Below are positions 15,651-23,352 of a stretch of 64,000 nt of DNA, one piece after another. Source of the DNA: Clostridia bacterium (GTDB lineage: Bacteria > Bacillota > Clostridia > Oscillospirales > CAG-272); NCBI GenBank assembly GCA_017537175.1, contig JAFYLH010000029.1:1-64000 (forward strand), given 5' to 3'. The translations under genes and the position numbers were made by a program. Below the pieces are notes generated by a model. The model searched no databases and had not been told where the DNA came from. It saw only the letters and a program-made list of their open reading frames with translations. How positions within the stretch are numbered: position 1 is the first letter of the stretch; each line of letters opens with the position of its first letter.

Positions 15651-18179
15651 TTAGCCACAGGTACAGCCGCTTACAGGCTTGCCGTTTTCGTCAACCTCTC
15701 TGCAGGGACATACAGTACCCTGAGAGCTGTCGCCGCCGTCCCAGCAGTCCTTGGAGTTGTTAACCCAAAGCTTGGGATCGCTGTCTACTCTCCAGTTATA
15801 GGGGAGCTTGAAGCGGCAGTGACCGAGAGTATCAAGGTATTCGCCGTAAGCGATGTTGATAGCCTTGAATGCTTCAAGATCTGCTTCAGAACCTGAACGC
15901 TCCCAGGTCTCGTATGCAAGACATACCTCGATATACTTCATCTGGGTTGCAGAGCGTCTTACACGGAGCTTCTGCTCATCGGTGTAAGCCAGAGCCTCAG
16001 CCTTTTCCCAGAGACCCATAAGGTAGTCAAAGTTCTCTGTGTACTGTTCGTATGTGATGATGGCATCCCAGTATTCCATAGACCAAATATGCCACTCGTT
16101 TTCATACTGGAGCTCGTACATATAGTCGATGTACTCTCTGAGGTAGGTCCAGCCGTCGCCGTAGTAGTCACGAAGGAAGTTGTCGACGTAGGTCCAGTAC
16201 TGAGCCTCAGTCATATCGGTCTCCCAAACAAGCTTGGAGGTAAGGTAAGCCTTAAGCTCTGTGAAGGGAGCACAGTCACTGCCCTCACCCAGAACGAGGA
16301 TACCGGAAACGCCTCTGTCATGGAAGTCCTGATAGTTCTTGTACATCTGATGGATTATCGGGAAGGGAGCGTCTGCCTGATATGTACCGCTGGTGTAATC
16401 CCAAACCCATACGTTGGGAACAAGGCGGCACCACTCGTCAAAGATCTCGGCATACTTAACGCTGTTGAATGCACCCTTACCTACACAGTTGGTCTCTGTA
16501 TGGTCGTGGGTAGCACAAGCGTTATCTGTACATACGCAAACGATAACGTTGTCGCTGGTATCTGCGGGATCAAAGTTCTTGGGAAGATTCCATGTATACT
16601 TATAAGCCAAGCTTACTACGTACATATCGGGATATTCTTCCTTAATAGCCTTACCTACAAGGTTAAGGATATTGAAGTAGGTAGAGGTTCTGCCGTGCTC
16701 ACGGTAGAACTCGTCACACTGACACTTAGCACCGCCCTTACAGTAGTAAACAGAGTCGGACATCGCAACCCATACAAAGCTGTTTGCACGACGGCCCTTA
16801 AGCTGAGTCTTAACGTTTGTGATGATATTCTGCTGAACCTGAGGATCGGTCAGACAGGGGTCATCGTCCATATGATGGTTTGCATAGTAGCCCCAGTTGG
16901 GCTGGAAGTCTGCGGGATCCTGACCAAGCGCGGGCATAGAGTGATAGAAGCTGGACTGAGAGAAGGAGCCTACGCCCTGTCTGAGCTTCTGGTCACCGTA
17001 AGAATATGTGCCCTTGCTGAAGATATAGTCACGGTAGTTGATTGTGGTAGTCTCGGTATAACGCAGATCTGCGGGAACGGTATAAACGTTCTTGGGAGCA
17101 TAGGTCTCAAGGAAGCCGTAGAAGGTCACACCTGCATACTGCTCAAGGAACTCGTATACTGCGTAATGTGTACCGGAATGCTCCTCGTTTGAAGCAAGGA
17201 TAAGATTGCCGTTCTGTACTTCAATAAGAAGAGTATCGTAGTTGAAACCTGTACGATCAACGTTTACTGTAACGCCCTCACGGTTTGTCTTACCGATAAG
17301 GATCTCCTTTTCGCCGATCTCACGTGCTGTGTCCTTGTAGATAGGCAGGTCAAAGCCTGTTACCTTCTTAACATAGGACTGAAGCTCGTTTGCACAAACC
17401 GAAGCGTTCTGACCTGAAATGGTAGCTGTTGTACCGTATACGATGGTGTACTCGGAGATAGAGGTATCACCGATCATAATATCGCCTACAGCGGTCTCTG
17501 CATTATAGCGAAGCTCCTTGTAGCTCATAAGGATCTGAGCTGCCTGAGCTCTTGTTGCGTTACCGTTGGGATTGAGGATGGGTGCGCCGTTCTCGGTACC
17601 CATACCGTTGATAAGTCCTGTGGTGGACATCCAGGTAATGCCTTCCTTTGCCCAGTCCTGAACCTTAGAAGCATCGCCGAACTTGTCAAATGCGGTTGCT
17701 CTTACGTCGGTAAGATCATAGTTATCCTCACCTGCTGCATAGAGGGAAAGGATACGTGCCATCTGTGCTCTGGTAATGCTGCCGTTGGGGTTGAAGGTAG
17801 TTTCTGTCATACCTGCAACGTAATTCTTTTCGTTTGCCCACTGAACAGCCTTTGCGTACCACTGGTTTACGGGTACGTCGGTAAATGCAGTCTTGCCTGT
17901 ATAGGTAGACTGGTCAACACCCGAGAGTCTGAACAGAACTGTTACAAACATTGCTCTGGTCATAGATGCGTTGGGGGCAAACATATCTCCTGCGGAGTTG
18001 TTTGCAGAGAAGATACCTGCGTCGTAGGTATACTTAACCGCATTGTAGAACCAATGATTTGCTTTTACATCCTTGAAGGGCATACCTGTCTCGGGGTTTA
18101 CCTCTGCCGCTGCCGCGGAAAAGGGGATAGCCGCTACGAGAGTAAGCACTACAAGAAGCATTGCGATAAATCTCTTCAT
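15651..18179 (-). CDS. SLH-domain DUF4838 surface protein (paralogue 2) with Cys-rich tail
   Basis: 842 aa from the ATG at 18179, which follows AAGGAG by about 7 bases; ten further upstream codons are open but lack a ribosome-binding site. The signal peptide ends at about SAAAAE (residue 24). Three SLH domains cover about 30-215 and are nearly identical to those of paralogue 3. Then come the GH67-N-like domain (EILIGKTNREG, LILASNEEHSG) and DUF4838, with CKGGAKCQC near residue 483 and LAYKYTWNLPKNF. Unlike its paralogues it continues past the usual end (DPKLWVNNSKD) into a 30-residue tail with six Cys (VCPCREVDENGKPVSGCTCG). It is transcribed from cassette B and terminated by cassette A. Confidence 0.88.
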   Translation of the reverse strand: MKRFIAMLLVVLTLVAAIPFSAAAAEVNPETGMPFKDVKANHWFYNAVKYTYDAGIFSANNSAGDMFAPNASMTRAMFVTVLFRLSGVDQSTYTGKTAFTDVPVNQWYAKAVQWANEKNYVAGMTETTFNPNGSITRAQMARILSLYAAGEDNYDLTDVRATAFDKFGDASKVQDWAKEGITWMSTTGLINGMGTENGAPILNPNGNATRAQAAQILMSYKELRYNAETAVGDIMIGDTSISEYTIVYGTTATISGQNASVCANELQSYVKKVTGFDLPIYKDTAREIGEKEILIGKTNREGVTVNVDRTGFNYDTLLIEVQNGNLILASNEEHSGTHYAVYEFLEQYAGVTFYGFLETYAPKNVYTVPADLRYTETTTINYRDYIFSKGTYSYGDQKLRQGVGSFSQSSFYHSMPALGQDPADFQPNWGYYANHHMDDDPCLTDPQVQQNIITNVKTQLKGRRANSFVWVAMSDSVYYCKGGAKCQCDEFYREHGRTSTYFNILNLVGKAIKEEYPDMYVVSLAYKYTWNLPKNFDPADTSDNVIVCVCTDNACATHDHTETNCVGKGAFNSVKYAEIFDEWCRLVPNVWVWDYTSGTYQADAPFPIIHQMYKNYQDFHDRGVSGILVLGEGSDCAPFTELKAYLTSKLVWETDMTEAQYWTYVDNFLRDYYGDGWTYLREYIDYMYELQYENEWHIWSMEYWDAIITYEQYTENFDYLMGLWEKAEALAYTDEQKLRVRRSATQMKYIEVCLAYETWERSGSEADLEAFKAINIAYGEYLDTLGHCRFKLPYNWRVDSDPKLWVNNSKDCWDGGDSSQGTVCPCREVDENGKPVSGCTCG

Positions 18180-18239
18180 AGATTTTCTCCTTAAATATTT
18201 TTGCGACACCCCGTCAAAGGGGCATCATAACCTATTGTA

Positions 18240-18275
18240 ATTATACAAAAAAGACCTGCAAAATGCAAGTCTTTT
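18240..18275 (-). promoter_or_regulatory. Fused terminator-promoter cassette B
   Basis: The minus strand has a hairpin (AAAAAGACTTGC with GCAGGTCTTTTT) that ends the 18299-20788 gene. TTGCAT (18268-18263) lies in it, 17 bases before TATAAT (18245-18240), which should drive the 15651-18179 gene. A further stem CCCCTTTGACGGGG lies in the leader (18209-18222). Confidence 0.75.
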
Positions 18276-18298
18276 TTTATATTTGTTATACCCGCCTC

Positions 18299-20788
18299 TT
18301 ATTTGGCGTCGTTCTTCCAAGCGTTGGGATCACCGTCGATGGTCCAGTTAGAGGGAAGCTTGTAATTATCGTTTGCAAGAGTAGCAAGATAATCGCCGTA
18401 AGCCTGATTTATAACCTTGAATGCCTCAAGATCGGCATCAGAACCTGAGCGGCGGTAGGTCTCGTATGCCACGCAAACCTCGATATACTTGATCTGTGTT
18501 GCAGAGCGTCTTACGTTGAGCTTCTGCTCCTCGGTGCAAGCCAGCTCCTCTGCCTTTTCCCAGAGGTAAACAAGGTTGTCAAGGTTTTCAAGGTACTGCT
18601 CGTAGCTGATGATCTGATCCCAGCGGTTCTGAGTCCAGATATGCCACTCGTTCTCGGCACCAAGCTCGTGGGTAATATCGATATACTCACGGATATAGCT
18701 CCAGCCGTCGCCGTAGAAGGCTTCAAGGAAGGACTCAACATAGCCCCAGTACTCTGCCTCGGTCATATCCTTTTCCCACATAAGCTTGGAGGTAAGATAG
18801 GTCTTGAGCTCGGGGAAGGATGCGTTATGCGAGCAGTCGCCGAGGGTATAGATGCCCCATACGCCTTCATCCTGGAAGAACTTATAGTTCTCGTACATCT
18901 GATGGATGATCGGGAAGGGAGAGTCAGCATAAATGTCACCGCCGATATAATCCCATACAAAGAGGTTGTCGCAAACTGCCTTGTAGCTCTCGTAAACCTC
19001 TAAGAACTTAACGTTGTTGTTATGGTTGTTCTTGCAGTTGGGGTCTGTGATAGCATGTGCAGAGCAAGCGCTGTCTGTACAGATACAGATAATAACGTTA
19101 TCGGAGATCTCGTCCCAGCTCTCGGTGTTCTTGAGCTTGACCCAAGTATACTTGTATGCAAGACCGATGATCTGATAATCTGCAAAATATGCGTGCTCGG
19201 GGTTGGTCTCGGCCTCCTTCTTGATAGCCTCGCCTACCTTGTCAAGGAGTACAACATAGTTACTGTATCTGCCGTGATCACGGTAGAAGGTTGCACAGGT
19301 ACAGCCTGCGGCTATATCCTCTGCGTTTCTGCCGTTACAGCCTGCCTCGCCGTCTGCCTGAGTAACCCACATAAGCTTGTCGTGAGGCTTTTCGGAAAGA
19401 TAGGTTATAACATTGTCAATAACGTTCTGCACGTGGTCGGGACGGGTCAGGCAGGGGTCGGGACTGAGGTACTGGGATACGTGGTAGCTCCAGTCTGTTC
19501 TGTAGACCTCGGGATCTGCCGCAAGTCCGGGAAGAGTGTGAACGATGTTAGCAAATGTATAGTAGTTGATATCGTTACGGAGATTGATATCTGTTTCCTT
19601 GTTGTAGTCTCTGGTGTGGTTCATACGGTAGTGAACCTGAGTACCCTCGGTATACTTATAGTCAGCGGGGATCTCTACAACGTTCTTGGAAGCGATGGTC
19701 TCAAGGGCACCGAAGAAGGTGTAACCGAGGAACTCCTCGCAGAACTCAAGAACTGCATATGCAGTACCCGAGTATTCCTCGCTTGAAGCAAGGATAAGGT
19801 AGTTGCCCTGAACCTCGATAAGAAGGGTGTCACCGTCAAAGCCTGTACGGTCGATATTTACCACAGCATTTTCACGGTTGGTACGGCCGATAAGGATCTC
19901 CTTTGCACCGACATCATGCTCGGTGTCCTTATATACAGAAAGCTCGATGCCTGTAGCGGTAGCGATATACTTTCTTAACTGCTCCGCACACTGTGCAGCA
20001 GTCCATGTATCCTCTTCGTTTTTGTTAAGGGTAGCGGTCTCACCGTATACGATGGTGTACTCGGAAAGAGCGTTGTCTGCGATATAGAACTCACCGATAG
20101 GAGTTTCCTTGCCGTAGCGAAGCTCCTTGTAGCTCATAAGGATCTGAGCTGCCTGAGCTCTTGTTGCAGTTCCGTTAGGGTTAAGGATGGGAGCGCCGTT
20201 CTCGGTACCCATACCGTTGATAAGACCTGTGGTGGACATCCAGGTAATACCTTCCTTTGCCCAATCCTGAACCTTTGCCGCATCACCGAACTTGTCAAAT
20301 GCGGTAGTTCTTACGTCGGTAAGGTCATAGTTATCCTCACCTGCTGCATAGAGGGAAAGGATACGTGCCATCTGAGCTCTGGTAATGCTGCCGTTGGGGT
20401 TAAATGTAGTCTCGGTCATACCTGCTACATAGTTCTTTTCGTTTGCCCACTGAACAGCCTTTGCGTACCACTGGTTTACGCCTACGTCGGTAAATGCAGT
20501 CTTGCCTGTATAGGCAGACTGGTCAACACCCGACAGTCTGAACAGAACTGTTACAAACATTGCTCTGGTCATAGATGCGTTGGGGGCAAACATATCTCCT
20601 GCGGAGTTGTTTGCAGAGAAGATACCTGCGTCGTAGGTATACTTAACTGCATTGTAGAACCAATGATTTGCTTTTACATCCTTAAAGGGCATACCTGTCT
20701 CGGGGTTTACCTCTGCCGCTGCTGCGGAAAAGGGGATAGCCGCTACGAGAGTAAGCACTACAAGAAGCATTGCGATAAATCTCTTCAT
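18299..20788 (-). CDS. SLH-domain DUF4838 surface protein (paralogue 3)
   Basis: 829 aa; signal peptide identical to that of paralogue 2, three SLH domains in about 30-215, GH67-N-like domain in about 225-380 (EILIGRTNRENAVVNIDRTG, YLILASSEEYSGTAYAV) and DUF4838 thereafter (LMWVTQADGE, GCTCATFYRDHGR near residue 496, LAYKYTWVKLKN). The first Cys pair of the C-x-C-x2-C cluster differs from paralogues 1 and 2, so metal binding may not be conserved. The SLH region matches paralogue 2 almost base for base, while the barrel is clearly diverged. It is the first gene of this run and has its own strong promoter. A cell-surface glycan hydrolase role is inferred. Confidence 0.88.
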   Translation of the reverse strand: MKRFIAMLLVVLTLVAAIPFSAAAAEVNPETGMPFKDVKANHWFYNAVKYTYDAGIFSANNSAGDMFAPNASMTRAMFVTVLFRLSGVDQSAYTGKTAFTDVGVNQWYAKAVQWANEKNYVAGMTETTFNPNGSITRAQMARILSLYAAGEDNYDLTDVRTTAFDKFGDAAKVQDWAKEGITWMSTTGLINGMGTENGAPILNPNGTATRAQAAQILMSYKELRYGKETPIGEFYIADNALSEYTIVYGETATLNKNEEDTWTAAQCAEQLRKYIATATGIELSVYKDTEHDVGAKEILIGRTNRENAVVNIDRTGFDGDTLLIEVQGNYLILASSEEYSGTAYAVLEFCEEFLGYTFFGALETIASKNVVEIPADYKYTEGTQVHYRMNHTRDYNKETDINLRNDINYYTFANIVHTLPGLAADPEVYRTDWSYHVSQYLSPDPCLTRPDHVQNVIDNVITYLSEKPHDKLMWVTQADGEAGCNGRNAEDIAAGCTCATFYRDHGRYSNYVVLLDKVGEAIKKEAETNPEHAYFADYQIIGLAYKYTWVKLKNTESWDEISDNVIICICTDSACSAHAITDPNCKNNHNNNVKFLEVYESYKAVCDNLFVWDYIGGDIYADSPFPIIHQMYENYKFFQDEGVWGIYTLGDCSHNASFPELKTYLTSKLMWEKDMTEAEYWGYVESFLEAFYGDGWSYIREYIDITHELGAENEWHIWTQNRWDQIISYEQYLENLDNLVYLWEKAEELACTEEQKLNVRRSATQIKYIEVCVAYETYRRSGSDADLEAFKVINQAYGDYLATLANDNYKLPSNWTIDGDPNAWKNDAK

Positions 20789-20819
20789 AATTTATCTCCT
20801 TACATATATTAATGGAATT

Positions 20820-20848
20820 ATTTTATCATTTTTTAGCCGTTTTGTCAA
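20820..20848 (-). promoter_or_regulatory. Promoter of SLH-DUF4838 paralogue 3
   Basis: Minus strand TTGACA (20848-20843), 17-base spacer, TAAAAT (20825-20820), then AAGGAG 7-8 bases before the ATG at 20788. Confidence 0.8.
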
Positions 20849-20966
20849 CTCATTTCCGAAATAATCAATTCTATTGGCGTTGGTATCTTTCTTTTGGAAT
20901 GTGTATGCGTATCATAACATAATCTATACTATTAGTGTGGATAATATACTGATAGGTGGTGTAAGT

Positions 20967-21287
20967 ATGGATCTTAAAACAATAGGTAAAAATATACGCA
21001 AATACAGAGTGATGAAAAAGCTCCGTCAGGAAGACCTTGCTGAAAGAGCTGATTTGAGCGTCAATTACGTAGGAGCGATAGAACGCGGCGAGAAGATACC
21101 CGCCCTTGAGACCCTGCTGACTATCATCAATGTTCTTGAAGTGTCGGCGGATATGGTGCTTTGCGACGTTCTGAATACAGGCTATATGGTCAAGAACTCT
21201 ATGTTAACCGAAAAATTAGAAAAGCTTTCTCCCGAGGAGCGTTCAAGGATATACGACGTCATAGACGCAATGATACGTCATTCATAA
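20967..21287 (+). CDS. XRE-family helix-turn-helix transcriptional regulator
   Basis: 106 aa from the ATG at 20967 (MDLKTIGKNIRKYR), preceded by AGGTGG. The frame is open upstream to 20874, but that part has no ribosome-binding site. Residues about 5-62 form a complete Cro/C1-type HTH: KLRQEDLAERADLSVNYVGA and IERGEKIPALETLLTIINVL. The C-terminus (LEKLSPEERSRIYDVIDAM) is a short helix often seen in Clostridia single-domain XRE proteins and may dimerise. It is the only plus-strand gene within the DUF4838 cluster and is divergent from paralogue 3, so local control of the cluster is plausible but not shown. Confidence 0.88.
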   Translation: MDLKTIGKNIRKYRVMKKLRQEDLAERADLSVNYVGAIERGEKIPALETLLTIINVLEVSADMVLCDVLNTGYMVKNSMLTEKLEKLSPEERSRIYDVIDAMIRHS

Positions 21288-21301
21288 TATATAATAAAAT
21301 C

Positions 21302-21325
21302 AAGATCCGCCATAGCGGATCTTTT
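21302..21325 (+). terminator. Terminator of the XRE regulator
   Basis: Stem AAGATCCGC / GCGGATCTT with loop CATA, followed by TT. The T tract is short. Confidence 0.75.
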
Positions 21326-21332
21326 CCTTAAC

Positions 21333-21411
21333 GACACCGCAGGTGTCATTTCATGGCAAAGCCATTTCACGACCGAAGGTCATTTCACGAAAGCCAAAGG
21401 CTTTCATTTCA
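21333..21411. repeat. Hairpin array with ATTTCA spacers
   Basis: Four different mini-palindromes follow one another: GACACC-GCA-GGTGTC, TGGC-AAA-GCCA, GACC-GAA-GGTC and GAAAGCC-AAA-GGCTTTC. They are separated by a constant ATTTCA or ATTTCAC. There is no open frame. The palindrome sequences differ while the spacer is kept, which is the opposite of a CRISPR. Confidence 0.8.
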
Positions 21412-21424
21412 TTATCAATAAAAC

Positions 21425-21456
21425 AAAGGCTTTTGACCAAAGGGTCAAAAGCCTTT
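21425..21456 (-). terminator. Terminator of the cytoplasmic DUF4838 gene ending at 21466
   Basis: A perfect 14-bp stem (AAAGGCTTTTGACC and its complement) with a 4-base loop. It is symmetric and could also stop plus-strand transcription, where it ends in a T run. Confidence 0.8.
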
Positions 21457-21465
21457 TTATACTGA

Positions 21466-23250
21466 TTAAAGCTCCCACTCACGGGTGATAAGACGTCTGT
21501 CTGCTGCCTCTGTGAAGATCCAGTCAAACTCTACGCCTGTACCGTAGAAGTGATGATGCGCCCACTCGATGGGAGGACGGCGGAAGTTGAGCTTGGGAGG
21601 CCAAGCGTAGCCTTCCTTCCAGCAGCTGTTGTACTTAACGGTATCGTTGTAGAAGTTCTGGTTCTCAACAACGTACCAGAGCTGAGTATCTCTGTCGCCC
21701 TTTACGAAGCGGTCGTTATACTCGAGACAGAGCTTAACGAATCTCCACTGAATGGAGGAACGGTGAACGCGGTCAACAAGATCCTTGTCGCCTGTTTCCT
21801 TAGCCATGTTCTCGGCATCTTCCCACCACTTCTTGCAATCCTCGTATCTTGCCTTGTAGTCCTCAAGCTTGATAACCTCAAAGGGATCGGAGAAGAGGTC
21901 GCAGTGGTTCTTGGAAGCTGCTTCGCTTGTGAAGTCGATCCAGTTAAGGATGTTCTTCCAGCCGGGACCGTAGTATGCTTCCATGAACTCGTGCATGTGA
22001 GCATAGTACTCTTCCTCGGACATATAGGGATTCCACATAAGCTTAGCGTGGAGGTAGGAACGAAGCTCTGCGAACTCGCAGTGGTTAGAAATATAGTTAG
22101 CCTCGGGATAATAACCCTTAACGTTGTTTTCCGCAAACCATCTCATATTCTTGTGCATGATCTTGAGGTTGGGGAAGGGACAGTGGAACCAGGAGTAGTT
22201 TACAGAGTAGTCCCAAACGTAGATCTTCTCTGCCTTTTCGTTCCAGCCCTCAAGGTCGCGCTTGAAGTCGGAGTTCTGCCAGCAGGAATCATCGTTGAAT
22301 GCGTGGTTGGGACACATCTCCATGGGACAGAGCTTGATAACAATGTTATCACGGCACTTGGTCTTGGGAGGCTTACGTGTATACTGGTAAGCAAATGTCT
22401 GAAGCTTAAGCTTGGGGAACTTCTCGCGCAGACCGTCGGAAAGAGCGTTCATAAAGCGGATGGTAGTACCGGCTCTGGAGCCCTCCTCCTCGTTGATCTT
22501 CTTACATCTCTCACACTGACAGTCGTTCTGGTTGTCATTCTGGGAGATCTCAAAGAGCTCGATCCAAGGCTTCTCTTCCATTTCCTCTTCGATCTTCTTG
22601 ATTACAAGCGCAATATTATCGGGATCGGACAGACAGGGCTGCTTGTCGCGGGTATCCTCAAAATAGTGGCTCATAGAGTGGATAGCGCCGCCCCAACGGA
22701 GCTCTCCACCGTACTCGGGACCGAAGTCACGGTAGTTACCGTTGATATGAGCCTTAACAGCCCATTCCTTGGGTCTTGCACATACCCAGTCAAGCTCACG
22801 GTACTCAAATACGGGTGTGTAGCTTTCGTTGATCTCGCCTACCTCGATTACCTCGGGAGCCTTGCACATCTCAAGATCCTTGGTGAAGAATCTCCAGCCC
22901 ATATATCTCTCGATGAACTCGTATACACCGTACATACCGCCTCTGCGGCTGCCGCCTGCGATAAGCAGCTTGGTGCCCTCGGTACGGATAACGTAGCCGT
23001 CCTCTTCAAGAGGCTCACGGTCGAATGCAAGAGCGTTAACCTCGCGGTCGCTCTTACCTACGATGATCTCACGGTCAGCCTTAGCTGTGCCGTCAACGAT
23101 ATCAAGCTTTGCACCTGTGGTGAGCTCAATATATTTCTTAAGCTCCTTTGCTCCTGTCTTCTCAGCGGGAAGACTCTCTTCCATGCTGACGATAACGTAC
23201 TCGGAAATATCAGCGCCGAGGAGCTTCATTGTTCTTTTGGTCATTTCCAT
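21466..23250 (-). CDS. Cytoplasmic DUF4838 protein (putative glycosidase)
   Basis: 594 aa with no signal peptide and no SLH domains. The start ATG at 23250 follows AAGGAG by about 8 bases. Residues about 10-130 are the GH67-N-like domain (YVIVSMEESLPAEKTGAKEL, EIIVGKSDREV, YGVYEFIERYMGWRFFT). The DUF4838 barrel follows, with ISQNDNQNDCQCERCKK near residue 243, QTFAYQYTRKPPK and VIKLCPMEMCP, then NVKGYYPEANY and ELRSYLHAKLMWNPYMSEEE. The C-x-C-x2-C cluster suggests bound metal. It sits downstream of an SLH paralogue, separated by cassette C. Being intracellular, it may process imported oligosaccharides released by the surface paralogues; this is inference. Confidence 0.88.
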   Translation of the reverse strand: MEMTKRTMKLLGADISEYVIVSMEESLPAEKTGAKELKKYIELTTGAKLDIVDGTAKADREIIVGKSDREVNALAFDREPLEEDGYVIRTEGTKLLIAGGSRRGGMYGVYEFIERYMGWRFFTKDLEMCKAPEVIEVGEINESYTPVFEYRELDWVCARPKEWAVKAHINGNYRDFGPEYGGELRWGGAIHSMSHYFEDTRDKQPCLSDPDNIALVIKKIEEEMEEKPWIELFEISQNDNQNDCQCERCKKINEEEGSRAGTTIRFMNALSDGLREKFPKLKLQTFAYQYTRKPPKTKCRDNIVIKLCPMEMCPNHAFNDDSCWQNSDFKRDLEGWNEKAEKIYVWDYSVNYSWFHCPFPNLKIMHKNMRWFAENNVKGYYPEANYISNHCEFAELRSYLHAKLMWNPYMSEEEYYAHMHEFMEAYYGPGWKNILNWIDFTSEAASKNHCDLFSDPFEVIKLEDYKARYEDCKKWWEDAENMAKETGDKDLVDRVHRSSIQWRFVKLCLEYNDRFVKGDRDTQLWYVVENQNFYNDTVKYNSCWKEGYAWPPKLNFRRPPIEWAHHHFYGTGVEFDWIFTEAADRRLITREWEL

Positions 23251-23285
23251 AGTTCTTTCTCCTTACGGGGATTGTAGTTATGTTT

Positions 23286-23322
23286 ATTATACAAAAAAGG
23301 CTCGCAAAAAGCAAGCCTTTTA
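23286..23322 (-). promoter_or_regulatory. Fused terminator-promoter cassette C
   Basis: Minus-strand hairpin AAAAGGCTTGC / GCGAGCCTTTT with T tract ends the 23353-25821 gene. TTGCTT (23314-23309) in it is 17 bases from TATAAT (23291-23286), which should drive the 21466-23250 gene. Confidence 0.72.
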
Positions 23323-23352
23323 TGGTATTTTATATGTTAATAATATTGTTTA

